A stretch of 20,196 nucleotides of DNA, taken from contig NWUY0304067647.1 of assembly GCA_004151065.3 (NCBI GenBank), positions 1 through 20,196 of the forward strand. Reading direction: 5' to 3'. Position numbers and translations under genes: made by a program. The notes beneath the pieces were generated by a model. That model had not been told where the DNA came from. It did no database searches and saw only the letters and a program-made list of their open reading frames with translations. This document shows, piece by piece, positions 1 to 8,752 of the stretch; positions within the stretch are counted from its first letter, which is position 1, and each line of letters opens with the position of its first letter. Origin of the DNA: Larix sibirica. Taxonomy: Eukaryota; Streptophyta; Pinopsida; Pinales; Pinaceae.

Positions 1-850
1 CTTGAAATCCAACTAAGTATGACTTAGTAGGCAGCAAGCACCATTCAGAGCTTTGGTATTCCATTCAAACTTGTCAGACTTGTACTCGGGAATGACTCGG
101 CATACAGCAACTCAGGAGTGACTCGACAACTTAGAAAAATGGACACCAGACTTGAGAATAACTCGGCAATAACTGTGAATACCTTGGAATAGATACACAC
201 TTGTCTTGACAGGCAACTTAGTCACGGTCAAATCCTACAAGGCAGACAACTCTGGATATGATCTAGTGGCAATGAACAACCAAAGAGAGCCATGGGCTTA
301 CAAGGCTTGGTACCTAGTACCATAGTAGCATAATTCGGCCGTATTGGCCTTTTCATGTACATAAATTTGAGAGAATTCGAATTTGTCGAATATTCAATGT
401 AGGTGTAATACGGATATAAGTTCTTATTAATAAACAATTAAATTTTGATTTAACCAATTTTTAAAAAATGAAATTTTAATTATTTTAACACTATAAAACC
501 TAAATCCAATTCAATTTCATACTCTTATTAAAATAATTATTGATAATCTCTCACACTGCTTGTATATTTAATACTTGATATTTAATATTTTACTAAAAAT
601 ATTATATTTATTTATTTTTATTATATAGATGTCTATATACATTTATGCTATATTGGTGAATATTTAATTAAAAATAGTATATCTAAGAACTCTACTTTGG
701 TTTTTTTCATTACGATATTTTTTTATATCGAAATCGCATTCGTATCCGTAATGCCTGGTACTGAAAGGGAGGAAGGGACACCCTAGAGCTTGGTGAAGCT
801 TTTCGTAGGATATCACCTCATAAACCACCTCTGTCTCATACTTGCAACTG
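1..850. other. Gene-free AT-rich flank
   Basis: I see no supportable gene here. The first 200 bases hold loosely repeated CTCGG/ACTCGGCA words (near 85, 96, 121 and 163), which look like a decayed short repeat. A small palindrome, GGTACCTAGTACC, lies near 310. From about 430 to 660 the sequence is low-complexity A/T. Short reading frames on the minus strand match nothing I know. If the minus-strand gene at 1077-1557 is real, this stretch would lie in its second intron, because no continuation of that protein is encoded here. Confidence 0.6.
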
Positions 851-927
851 CACATTGTAATGTGAAGTCTGGACTACTAAAAGAATCCCACAGCACATTG
901 TAATGTGGAGACTGGACTACTAAAAGT
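851..927. repeat. Two-copy 33-bp tandem repeat with internal dyad
   Basis: A unit of about 33 bp beginning CACATTGTAATGTG and ending CTGGACTACTAAAAG occurs at 851-884 and again at 894-927. The period is 43 bp and there are about two mismatches. Each copy starts with a 14-bp dyad: CACATT, a GT spacer, then AATGTG. The repeat is directly visible. Its function is unknown, and it would fall in the intron of the minus-strand gene at 1077-1557. Confidence 0.8.
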
Positions 928-1076
928 GGGTTTGAGATGGAACTTCGAATGATTTCAAAGGGTCATCATCAAATTTCATTCTCATGCATTTGACATATTT
1001 CATTCTCATTTATTGTGTACAAATTATTTAACTGTTTAAATCTTGTGGATGTCTGATGAGGAGAGAGGATAAAAAC

Positions 1077-1557
1077 CTCGCTGAAGGTCATGTCTCTTTT
1101 CTCCTTGAGAAGCTCCAAGACCTGCAACAATGCACCCACATACAGATGAGCTGTTATTTTTTTCGCCAATACTGAATTAATACAACATAAGCATGTGAGA
1201 GAGAGAATAGCAACAAACCCGCAAGATTTGGCGAACATACTCGGCGTCTTCGGCTTCTTCCTGCGGCTGCTCACCAACGTCTTCTACTTCTAATTGAGTC
1301 TCTTCTTGACCTTGGGAAAGTGATGAAATAACAACATTGCTTCGATCTCTGTATCTCTCGCCAAAATTGGTCGATAAAACAATTCGTGGGCTCCTAATGT
1401 ATCGCCTAGCGGTAGATGCAAGAGTGTGCCGTGGTCGGAAACAATGGTTATTCTTGTTGCTTCTTCCTCCGATTTTCCCATTGCCCTGCAGCCTGAGTTG
1501 GAGAAATACAATGCCCGATAATGTAGAACGCCCGGAGTTGGATAAGGCCATGGTCAT
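1077..1557 (-). CDS. Y3IP1: Exons 1-2 of a probable plastid protein, Y3IP1/CEST-like (partial)
   Basis: Exon 1 runs from an ATG at 1557 (or the ATG at 1551, in the better context ACCATGG) down to 1219, where CGG is followed by the donor GTTTGT. Exon 2 is 1121-1077, preceded by TTGTTGCAG and followed by GTTTTT. Both junctions are phase 0. The N-terminal 70 or so residues are rich in Ser, Arg and Asn and poor in acids, like a chloroplast transit peptide. An acidic stretch follows, then EDAEYVRQILR joined to VLELLKEKRDMTFSE. From memory, that junction resembles Ycf3-interacting protein 1 (Y3IP1/CEST), a thylakoid photosystem I assembly factor. This is family recall, not a search. The conserved remainder is not found down to position 1, so later exons must lie outside the window, or the gene is a fragment. 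No stops or frameshifts occur in the visible exons. Confidence 0.5.
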
Positions 1558-1575
1558 CTTTCGCCTTTGAATCAA

Positions 1576-1911
1576 AACACATGCCTGACATTCTATTCAA
1601 TTTCATTCATACGGATGAGTTTGCCACTTAAGTTTTCTTCGTTATCATTGTTTTTTCATCGATAATGATGGAAAGTTCACTCGCTTTGCTTTGTTGGTGA
1701 TATTTTTTATTTTAAATTAGTAAAAAAAATCATAATATAAGAAAAGAAAATTATTAAAAATGTTTTTTTTAATCACTAATCTATCCTCTTATTAAACTAT
1801 CACATTGCTATTGAAACATTACCAAAGGTATCTAAAACACTGTCAAAGGTGCATGGGGAGAGGATAAATATAGGAGGGTGAAAAAAAATTAAGTGATAAC
1901 ATAAATTTTAA
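1576..1911. other. Intergenic/promoter-side DNA between minus-strand gene and LINE
   Basis: AT-rich DNA between the start codon of the minus-strand gene and the LINE insertion. It should contain that gene's promoter and 5' UTR, but I cannot pick out a convincing TATA box or other element. Runs of A and T are frequent. Confidence 0.5.
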
Positions 1912-1929
1912 CTATGTATTTTTATTTTT
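1912..1929. repeat. Candidate left target-site duplication of the full-length LINE
   Basis: CTATGTATTTTTATTTTT here pairs with CTCTGTATTTTTTTCTTT at 8442-8459, with 15 of 18 positions identical. It lies just before the LINE 5' UTR, and its partner lies just after an A-rich tail. The T-rich composition makes chance similarity possible. Confidence 0.45.
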
Positions 1930-1942
1930 ATTTTTCTAGAGA

Positions 1943-2290
1943 GATGAAGTCGAAGCGAAGCAAGAGCGGAGGCATCGAAGAAGTAATCTGTGGATTGAAG
2001 ATTGACCGGACATTGATCGCAGGATGGAGATTGGATAGCAGGCCTAACAGACTCTGCATCGATCGGATTGCTCCCCTAGTCGTTGGAAACATCGGAGGAG
2101 GATCGTCTAAGGATCGGGCTTGAGAGCTCCAAGGAAAGCCGAGTGAAGCAAGAGTAGAGGTATCAAGGAAGGAACCTGTGGAGTGAAGGCTGAACTAACA
2201 TCGATCCCAGGGAAGGAGATCGGATCGTAGGGCACAACATCGATCGGATCGCTTCCCTGGTCATTGGAAACATCGGGATCGGTAGTTATT
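1943..2290 (+). repeat. Two tandem monomers in the LINE 5' UTR
   Basis: The segment from about 1943 is repeated from about 2131. GAAGCAAGAG is at 1957 and 2145 (offset 188), and CATCGATCGGAT is at 2057 and 2238 (offset 181), with similar sequence between. The copies have diverged by many substitutions. Monomer 2 also has a perfect 9-bp inverted repeat, CCAGGGAAG at 2207-2215 and CTTCCCTGG at 2252-2260. Tandem 5' UTR monomers are best known as promoter units in mouse L1. A promoter role here is inference from position. Confidence 0.75.
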
Positions 2291-2308
2291 TCGGTCCATA
2301 GTGGAGAA

Positions 2309-3564
2309 ATGGAGGATACGGGAGCTTCTTCTCTGGCTCCCCCTCCACCACCGCTTCCGCCTGAAGTGGAAGCGTTCAAGAAATTAGTAACTTCCCAGCC
2401 GAAAAGAAAGACGCGGGATCTCTCAAAAATTGTCAAGAGAATTGATGAAATACCGGCGGTGTCCCTCCCCCGTGAAGGCCCAATGAAAGTAGTTGTATCT
2501 CTCGCGGAAAGAGCTCTGGTAGGGCAGTTTACAGGTCTGTGGCCCTCCCCTAAATCTACCAAATCTTGGGTTCATAAAAACTGGAGACCTCTAATTTCAA
2601 ACAGTGTTACCTTTTACTTTCTGGGCCGTGGATTCTTCATGTTTGAGTTTATTTCAAGAGAAAACAAGGATTTGATCTTCAGAAATGGACCCTACTTTAT
2701 GGGTCCACAAGGCTTGTATCTCAACAAATGGACTCCGAATTTCGATCCTTCGGAGGACGTTCCAACAGTCGTTCCATTTTGCGTTAGGCTTCCGAACTTG
2801 TCAGTTCATTGTTGGAACTGGGAATCCTTACAGTATATCGGGAACACCTTAGGGAAATTCATAGAATGGGCAAATACAAAGGATCAATATGCTTATGAAT
2901 GAATCTGTGTGGAAGTGGACTTGGAAGAAGGGTTACCAGAGGCCATCAAACTCACGGTAGGAAGTTGGTCACACGTGTAGAAACTAGATTACGAGCAACT
3001 CTCGTTTAAGTGCAGAGGGTGCCAAGAGTTGTCCAAAAAAGTAGCCCCAGAAAAAGAGAAAGAGGAAGGATGGCAACAAATCAAGAAGCCCAGAATCAAC
3101 CCCAAAGCAGGAGCAAAAAATCAGGGAGGGGAGAAAGGGAAACCACAACACACAAATCCAGGGAGCTCAAGCACGACTAAGGAAAAATCAAAGGAACAAG
3201 AGAGCAGTTTTTCAATCTTGGGATCGACACAAGAGGAACTTCAGGAAGGGGATCCGAAGATCTTATCAAAACCAGAGCAAAGAAATCCCCCTCCCTAAGG
3301 AGCGGGGATTGGACGAAAGAACCCCAAAACAAATCTGAACCTACTCTTGAGGAGGAAGAACAAGATTCAGATGAATCTAGGGAGGAAGGGGAAATAGGAG
3401 ACTCTCAACACACACCCTGAAGATCTACTAGAGGAAGGAAAATGACTCAAGAAAGGAGGGAACAAGAAACATACAAGGACAGACTACAAGGAATCCAACT
3501 GACATTAGAAAAAAATGCTGGCAAGAAATCAAAAGGTAACAAGAAACCAAGGCCAGGGCCCTAA
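2309..3564 (+). pseudogene. LINE ORF1 (DUF4283 / zinc-knuckle RNA-binding protein), broken
   Basis: The ORF1 protein normally coats LINE RNA. The ATG at 2309 is the first in frame after the 5' UTR monomers. A proline run (APPPPPLPP) comes first. It is followed by a DUF4283-like domain with RALVGQFTGLWPSPKS, NWRPLI, FRNGPYFMGPQGLYLNKW and LPNLSVHCWN, then the linker ICVEVDLEEGLPEAIKL. The terminal zinc knuckle is cut: FKCRGCQE runs straight into lysine-rich sequence, and the expected His and third Cys are gone, apparently through a small deletion near 3030. Stops interrupt at 2900 (TGA), 2978 (TAG) and 3418 (TGA). The first two fit CGA and CAG decay. The frame changes before the hydrophilic C-terminal tail, which reads to TAA at 3562-3564. 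The ORF2 start lies 30 nt further on. Confidence 0.8.
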
Positions 3565-3594
3565 AGGAGCCCTCTCGATCCAAAAAAGCAAGTG

Positions 3595-6500
3595 ATGAAG
3601 ATAGTCTCCTAGAACTGTAGAGGGATGGGGAGCAAGTGGAAAGAAGGAGCAATGAAGAGATTGGCAAGAACGGAAAATCCCGGCGTTCTTCTCATCCAGG
3701 AGACAAAAATGGAGGAAAAGGATTTTCTTCAAAGTAGCAAGCAATTTTGGAATAAAGGGGGAGGACAAGAAGTCACATCCAGGGGAGCCTCTGGAGGTTT
3801 GGGCATTCTATGGAATGAATCAATCTTTGTGAAGATACAAGAAAGGAAAAATACTCATTGGATCTTCATACAATTTATTCACTAATAATCAAAAGAAACT
3901 GTAAATCTGTTTAATATGTATGCCCCGGTTAATTATGGGGAAAAAAATTACTGTTGGGATACTATTTGGGAGCTTGTTGAAGAAATCCCATTAGAAAACA
4001 TCATCTTAGCTGGAGATTTAAATCTAACTCTTAGTCAATTTGAAAAGCGGGGAGGCAACATTGTGAGGGATCCAGCCAGGGAATGGGTGGAGGAGCTAAT
4101 TCAGGACTGGGATCTATTAGACATCAAGCCAAGTAAAGGTAAATACACCTGGACAAATCGGAGAACCGAACCAGGTCACATAGCTGCTAGATTATACCGT
4201 TTTTTCATCCAAATCTCCTTCTTGCTTCTAGGATTAGATGGAAGTTCTAATATCCTTCCCTCAAGCAATTCCGATCATAAGCCTATAAAACTGGAATTAA
4301 AAGTACATAAAAATTTAGGCCCCATACCTTTTAGATTTAGTCCACTTTGGGTGCACCATAAAAACTTCTTGGATCAAGTGGAAATGGTGTGGAAGTTTCC
4401 AGTAACTGGCTCTCCTTTTTTTGTTTGGGAGGAGAAAATGAGAAGAGTAAAAAGAGAACTAAAGAACTGGGCCAAAGGTTTAACCTCTCCAACTAAAGAA
4501 AGAAAGACTGCCCAGAATAATCTGGAAACCCATCAACTAAAGATGGAAAATATAGAAATTACAAAGGAGAATTTGAGTATAGAAGAGGGTCTCTAATCAA
4601 AACTCAGCAAGGCCTGTGCACAAGAAGAGGAGTTCTGGAGACAAAAATCACACAATCTTTGGTTGCAAGCTGGGGATAGAAACACCTCATTTTTTCATAA
4701 GCAGACGCAAGCAAGAAGGAACTTCAATTCAATTACAGAGATCTCAGATGGAACTCAAATCATCTTTGATTTTAATAGTATAAAAAAGGCAGCTCATCGA
4801 CACTTAAAATTGTTGTACACTGAATAAGAAGACACAAGAAATAGGTCAAGATTGACAGACCTAGTTCCAACCAAGGTAACAAACCAAATGAACCAGAAGT
4901 TGGTTGCACTAGTCAGTAGAAAGGAGATAAAGGAGGCTCTCCAGGTAATGGACCCAGACAAAACTCCCGGACCAGATGGCTTCATTGCTTATTTCATCAA
5001 AATTTGTTGGCAAATAGCTAAAAAAGATCTTCATAAAATGATGTTGAAATCCCAATCCTGTCAAAAATTAAGAGGAAGCACAAATTCAACTTTCCTAGCA
5101 CTGATTCCAAAAGAAAAGGGAGCGAGATCATATGACAGGTTTAGACTAATCTCTCTCTGTAACATAGGTTACAAATTGATCACTAAAGTCATTTCAAATT
5201 GGCTAAAACTTCTTCTTCCAGACTTGATTCCTGAAAACCAAGGTGGCTTTGTTAAAGGAAGGCAAATTATTGATAATGTAATCTTAGTACAAGAAGCGAT
5301 ACATTCTAGTCTCCAGAGAAAAGAAAAAGGTATGGTGGTGAAGCTGGACATGGCAAACGCCTTCGACAGAGTGAGACATAGATTTCTTTTTGAAGTTATG
5401 CTAAAGTTTGGATTTGACTCTCGCTTTATAAATTGGATCAAGGCCTGTATTGCGGAACCTTGGATTGCTCCGCTTGTGAATGGCCGAGAAGCGGACTTCT
5501 TCAAAGCATCCTGTGGGCTTAGACAGGGGTCCCCACTCTCACCTCTTCTCTTTGTTATTCAAGCGTCTGTTTTAAGCTTCCTACTAGAAAAAAAGACGCC
5601 TAGATCAAGACTTAATGGGACTTAAGATGGAAAGAGGAGTTAGGGACCTAAAACATGCTCTGTTTGCAAATGATTCCCTTCTTCTAGGAGGAGCTTCTAC
5701 GATAATTGCTAAAATCTTCAAACTTGATCTAGATGATTACTGCAAAGATTCAGGAAGAAGGGTTAACACTAGTAAATGTCAAATTTATGGCTGGAATATT
5801 ACAGGTCTGGAGCTTAGTGACATCACCAAAATCTTTGGGTTCAATGGAACTACGCAATGGACCTCTTTCAAATATCTCAGACTGCCAATGTTCCTGAAAT
5901 CCCCACGGGGTAAAGATTGGCTTCCTTTGATCGATAAATTCAATCAGAAATTGTAGTCCCGGGGGACAACTTGGTTAAACTTGGCAGGAAAAATGGTTAT
6001 GATTAAGTCAGTTTTAAATAGCTTGTCCATCTTCCAATGCTCTCTCTTGCTTGCTCCGACGGGAGTCCTTTGTAAGATGGAGAAACTAATTAGAGCTTTT
6101 TTTCTGGAGTGGAGGAAAAAATAATAAAAGGAGACTCTCGGTAGTTAGTTGGGATAAAGTTACAAAACCGATGATGGAAGGTGGTCTTCAGATAAAGGAT
6201 CTAAAAGCCCAAAATCTCGCTTTGGGAGCTAAAATTATTTGGAGACAAGTTTCGAAGAATCCAGGATGGGCTCAGAAAGTCCTTTGGAAGAAGTATTTTC
6301 AAAATGCAAGGCTTCATAGCTTAGATTCACCCTCAGAAGCATGCCTTGGCACACCGATTTATACTCTTTGTAAAAAATCTCTTCCTCTGATACAAGAAAA
6401 TTTGTTGTGGGTCCCTGAAAATGGGAAAAAAATCAATCTGTGGGAAGATAGAATTATGGAGGGCAACCCATTAGCCACTGTGCTAGAGTTGAGAAATTTA

Positions 6501-7837
6501 AGGCTCTGGATGACTAGGGAAGGAATCACCACATTATGGGATATCGCAAAATGGTCCAATAATACTTGGATCAACTGGAAAAATCTAGATACTCCCCCAT
6601 ACCTTCAACAATCCTGGAACAAACTTAAGGAACTGCTAATCGGGAAAGCACCCATTGTTGCAAGGAAGAAGGACACAAGAGGTTGGGGTACAAACATTGG
6701 ATCATACACCGTTGCTCATGGATACAAACTACTCAAGGCTTTCCCAAATGTCCCTCCCAATTCAGTGGTCTGGGCTGGAATCTGGAAAGAAAAAAGCATT
6801 CCCAAAATAGATCTATTCTCATGGACTTTGGGGCATAATAGCATTCTAACTGGACAAAAGCTCCAAAAAAGAGGTTTTCATGGACCATCCCGATGTCCAC
6901 TCTGCCAAAATCATGAAGAAAAGTCAACGCATCTGTTTTTGGAGTGCCAGTTTGCAAAAGAAATTTGGAATGAAGCATTGGACAACTGGAAAACTAAAAT
7001 AGTTATTCCCTGTTTTGTCAAGTCTCTATTTGAAAACTGGAGCTCGTTATGCCCCAAAACACTATCCTCCAAAGGTTGGTTCAAGCTGGGATGGCTGGTA
7101 CTCCCAAAGATCATTTGTTGGGAAATTTGTCTTGAAAGAAACTCTCGAATTTTCAAAGAGAAAGCTTTGAAACCGATGTAGGTATTGTCAAAATCAAAAG
7201 GCCTACTAAAAGAGTTCTTGCAAGAAAAGATGGATATAACTGTGATTAGCTCTCTAACCCAAGATGAGAAAGAGTGGGGAATCCAGATGGGTTTGACTCT
7301 CCCAACTGAAGAAGGAGCAACTAAACATATGGAAGACTAGAAAATCATATTAAATGGAAATAACTTCATGAAGTGGAGGAAAAGAGTTAAAATTCATACT
7401 CTCTTCTTTGATGGTGCGGCCAAAGGAAATCCAGGGAAGGAGGAGGGGAGGAATTATACGGAATCCTAATGAAACTTCTAAATATAAATATGCTTGGGGA
7501 CTGGGCCACACTACTAATAATCAAGCTGAAGCGCTGACCCTTCTACAAGGACTACGACAACTTAGAAAGCAAGGAATAGATCAAGCCAGAATTATTGGAG
7601 ATTCGCAAAATCTCATTCGGCTATTGGTGAAGAATTCAAGCTGAAACGATTTAAAATTGGAAAGAATAGTCACTAGAATAAGACAGTTATCCTCTTCCTT
7701 CTCAAGTATTAATTATTTTCCATGTGTTTCGTGGCAATAACGAAGAGGTAGATCGAGACGCCAATAAGGTTGTCGCTCTCCAAGTTGGAGCTCTCCTCAA
7801 GAGTGATGAGGAAGAAGATTGGGACCCTTCGCCTTGA
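3595..7837 (+). pseudogene. LINE ORF2 (endonuclease-RT-RNase H), broken
   Basis: ORF2 nicks target DNA and copies LINE RNA into it. It starts with ATG AAG ATA GTC TCC TAG, the usual endonuclease opening with its Trp codon changed to TAG at 3610. Endonuclease motifs: NCRG, QETK (near 3700), AGDLNLTL (about 4010) and SDHKP (about 4275). RT: TPGPDGF (about 4965), PKEKGA, NQGGFVKGRQIIDN, catalytic LDMANAFDRV (about 5345) and GLRQGSPLSPLLF (about 5515). The second catalytic motif reads FAND (5663-5674), so the usual first Asp is Asn. zf-RVT: RCPLCQN...HLFLEC (about 6890-6945). RNase H: FFDGAAKGNPG (about 7405), NNQAEAL and IIGDSQ, ending HVFRGNNEEVDRDAN (about 7720-7765), with TGA at 7835. Stops are at 3610, 3883, 3886, 4594, 4825, 5954, 7179, 7338 and 7642. 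Frameshifts lie near 5612, 6100, 7440 and 7718. Confidence 0.88.
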
Positions 7838-8441
7838 TGTTGCAGCTGGCAGAGACATGCATTTCAATTCATTTAACGCAGAGGAAGGGTTGAATATGCA
7901 GAAGAAGACGAAGGAGATTGTGCAACTGAAGACCATTGAACAAGAACATTACAAGAGTAATAGGTCAAGAGCTTTGTTGGTACGTAAAGACAAAACCTTG
8001 GTATGTTAGGACAAAAGGAGCGCTATTGAGTTTTAGAAGGTAAAGACTAAAGGACTTTGATTCTCAATTTTTGAGATAGAGATGAGAAATTACCCTGATT
8101 TAGTAGGATGGAAGGATAGAATTCAGAGGCTATGCGATCAAGGAGATCGTCTTTGTAGCTGCACTGAGTCTGTCTAAATTTATAAATTGTGGTACTGTTG
8201 GAGAAGGAGTTGTGCAAAAACTTGTTTGTTGCTTTCGTACACAACCAATAAGTTCCCCACTGACTTGCCAAGTTTCTAGAAATCAAGAAACTGTGCTTTA
8301 CAATCATAATTGATCTCGAATTAGATCTAGTTTCTAGAAGATAGGATTTAGGCCCTTGAGGTTGATTTTGTAATCCTCCCAGTGCTATGGCAACTATTTT
8401 TTTTTAATTCAAATTATAATAGTTTTTGTAAACAAAAAAAA
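7838..8441 (+). other. Probable LINE 3' UTR and tail
   Basis: Non-coding stretch after the RNase H stop. The purine-rich first part fades into mixed sequence and ends in a T run (8395-8406) and AAACAAAAAAAA (about 8430-8441). The 80-residue frame beginning at 7770 overlaps the RNase H end in another frame and is not a gene. That the whole stretch belongs to the element is inferred from the flanking duplication. Confidence 0.5.
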
Positions 8442-8459
8442 CTCTGTATTTTTTTCTTT
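8442..8459. repeat. Candidate right target-site duplication of the full-length LINE
   Basis: CTCTGTATTTTTTTCTTT follows the A-rich tail and matches 1912-1929 at 15 of 18 positions. The sequence is T-rich, so support is moderate. Confidence 0.45.
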
Positions 8460-8732
8460 CAAAATAATTCAAAATATTTTTAAAGAAATGTTTACGTATT
8501 TATCTATATGGTGAGGATGCTATTTATTATAAATTAGGTTGAGTAGATTGAGTGTACTTAATTTTATGGGAATTTTAAGGTGATAGATTATTGACAACAA
8601 GTGGCAACAATAGCACCAATTGATTGAAAAAACTCTCAAGACGAACTAAATGCATCTCTATTTATATGTTAGATGATATATATCCATGCCAAGCATGTAC
8701 TCCACACAATTAATAACATTGGCATATGAATA

Positions 8733-8752
8733 GATTACAAGGTAATGTATCT
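8733..8752. repeat. Left target-site duplication of truncated LINE 2
   Basis: GATTACAAGGTAATGTATCT matches GTTTGCAAGGTAACGTTGCT at 10994-11013 at 15 of 20 positions, including an uninterrupted CAAGGTAA. It abuts the exact point where LINE 2 coding homology begins. The partner abuts the LINE 2 A-tail. The divergence fits an old insertion. The roughly 270 bp between 8460 and this site is AT-rich, and I see nothing in it. Confidence 0.7.

Larger units (their letters stand above)
1930..8441 (+). mobile_element. Near full-length, inactive L1-type plant LINE
   Basis: A non-LTR retrotransposon of about 6.5 kb. In order it has a 5' UTR with two tandem monomers, ORF1 (DUF4283 type), ORF2 (endonuclease, reverse transcriptase, zf-RVT, RNase H), a 3' UTR of about 600 bp and a short A-rich tail (AAACAAAAAAAA ending near 8441). 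Candidate target-site duplications flank it. The C-terminal RNase H places it in the plant L1 group that carries this domain. Many stops and at least four frameshifts in ORF2 make it incapable of transposition. The 3' boundary is less certain than the coding part. Confidence 0.8.

Noticed and set aside
969-1277. A 102-residue minus-strand reading frame as a separate gene
   Set aside because: It spans the intron between the two exons of the Y3IP1-like gene. Only 1077-1121 looks coding, and the remainder is intron translated by chance.
1337-1570. Plus-strand frame opposite the Y3IP1-like exon
   Set aside because: Shadow of the minus-strand exon; no recognisable features of its own.
7770-8009. 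79-residue plus-strand frame after the first LINE's RNase H
   Set aside because: It overlaps the last RNase H codons in another frame and then runs into 3' UTR; no family features.
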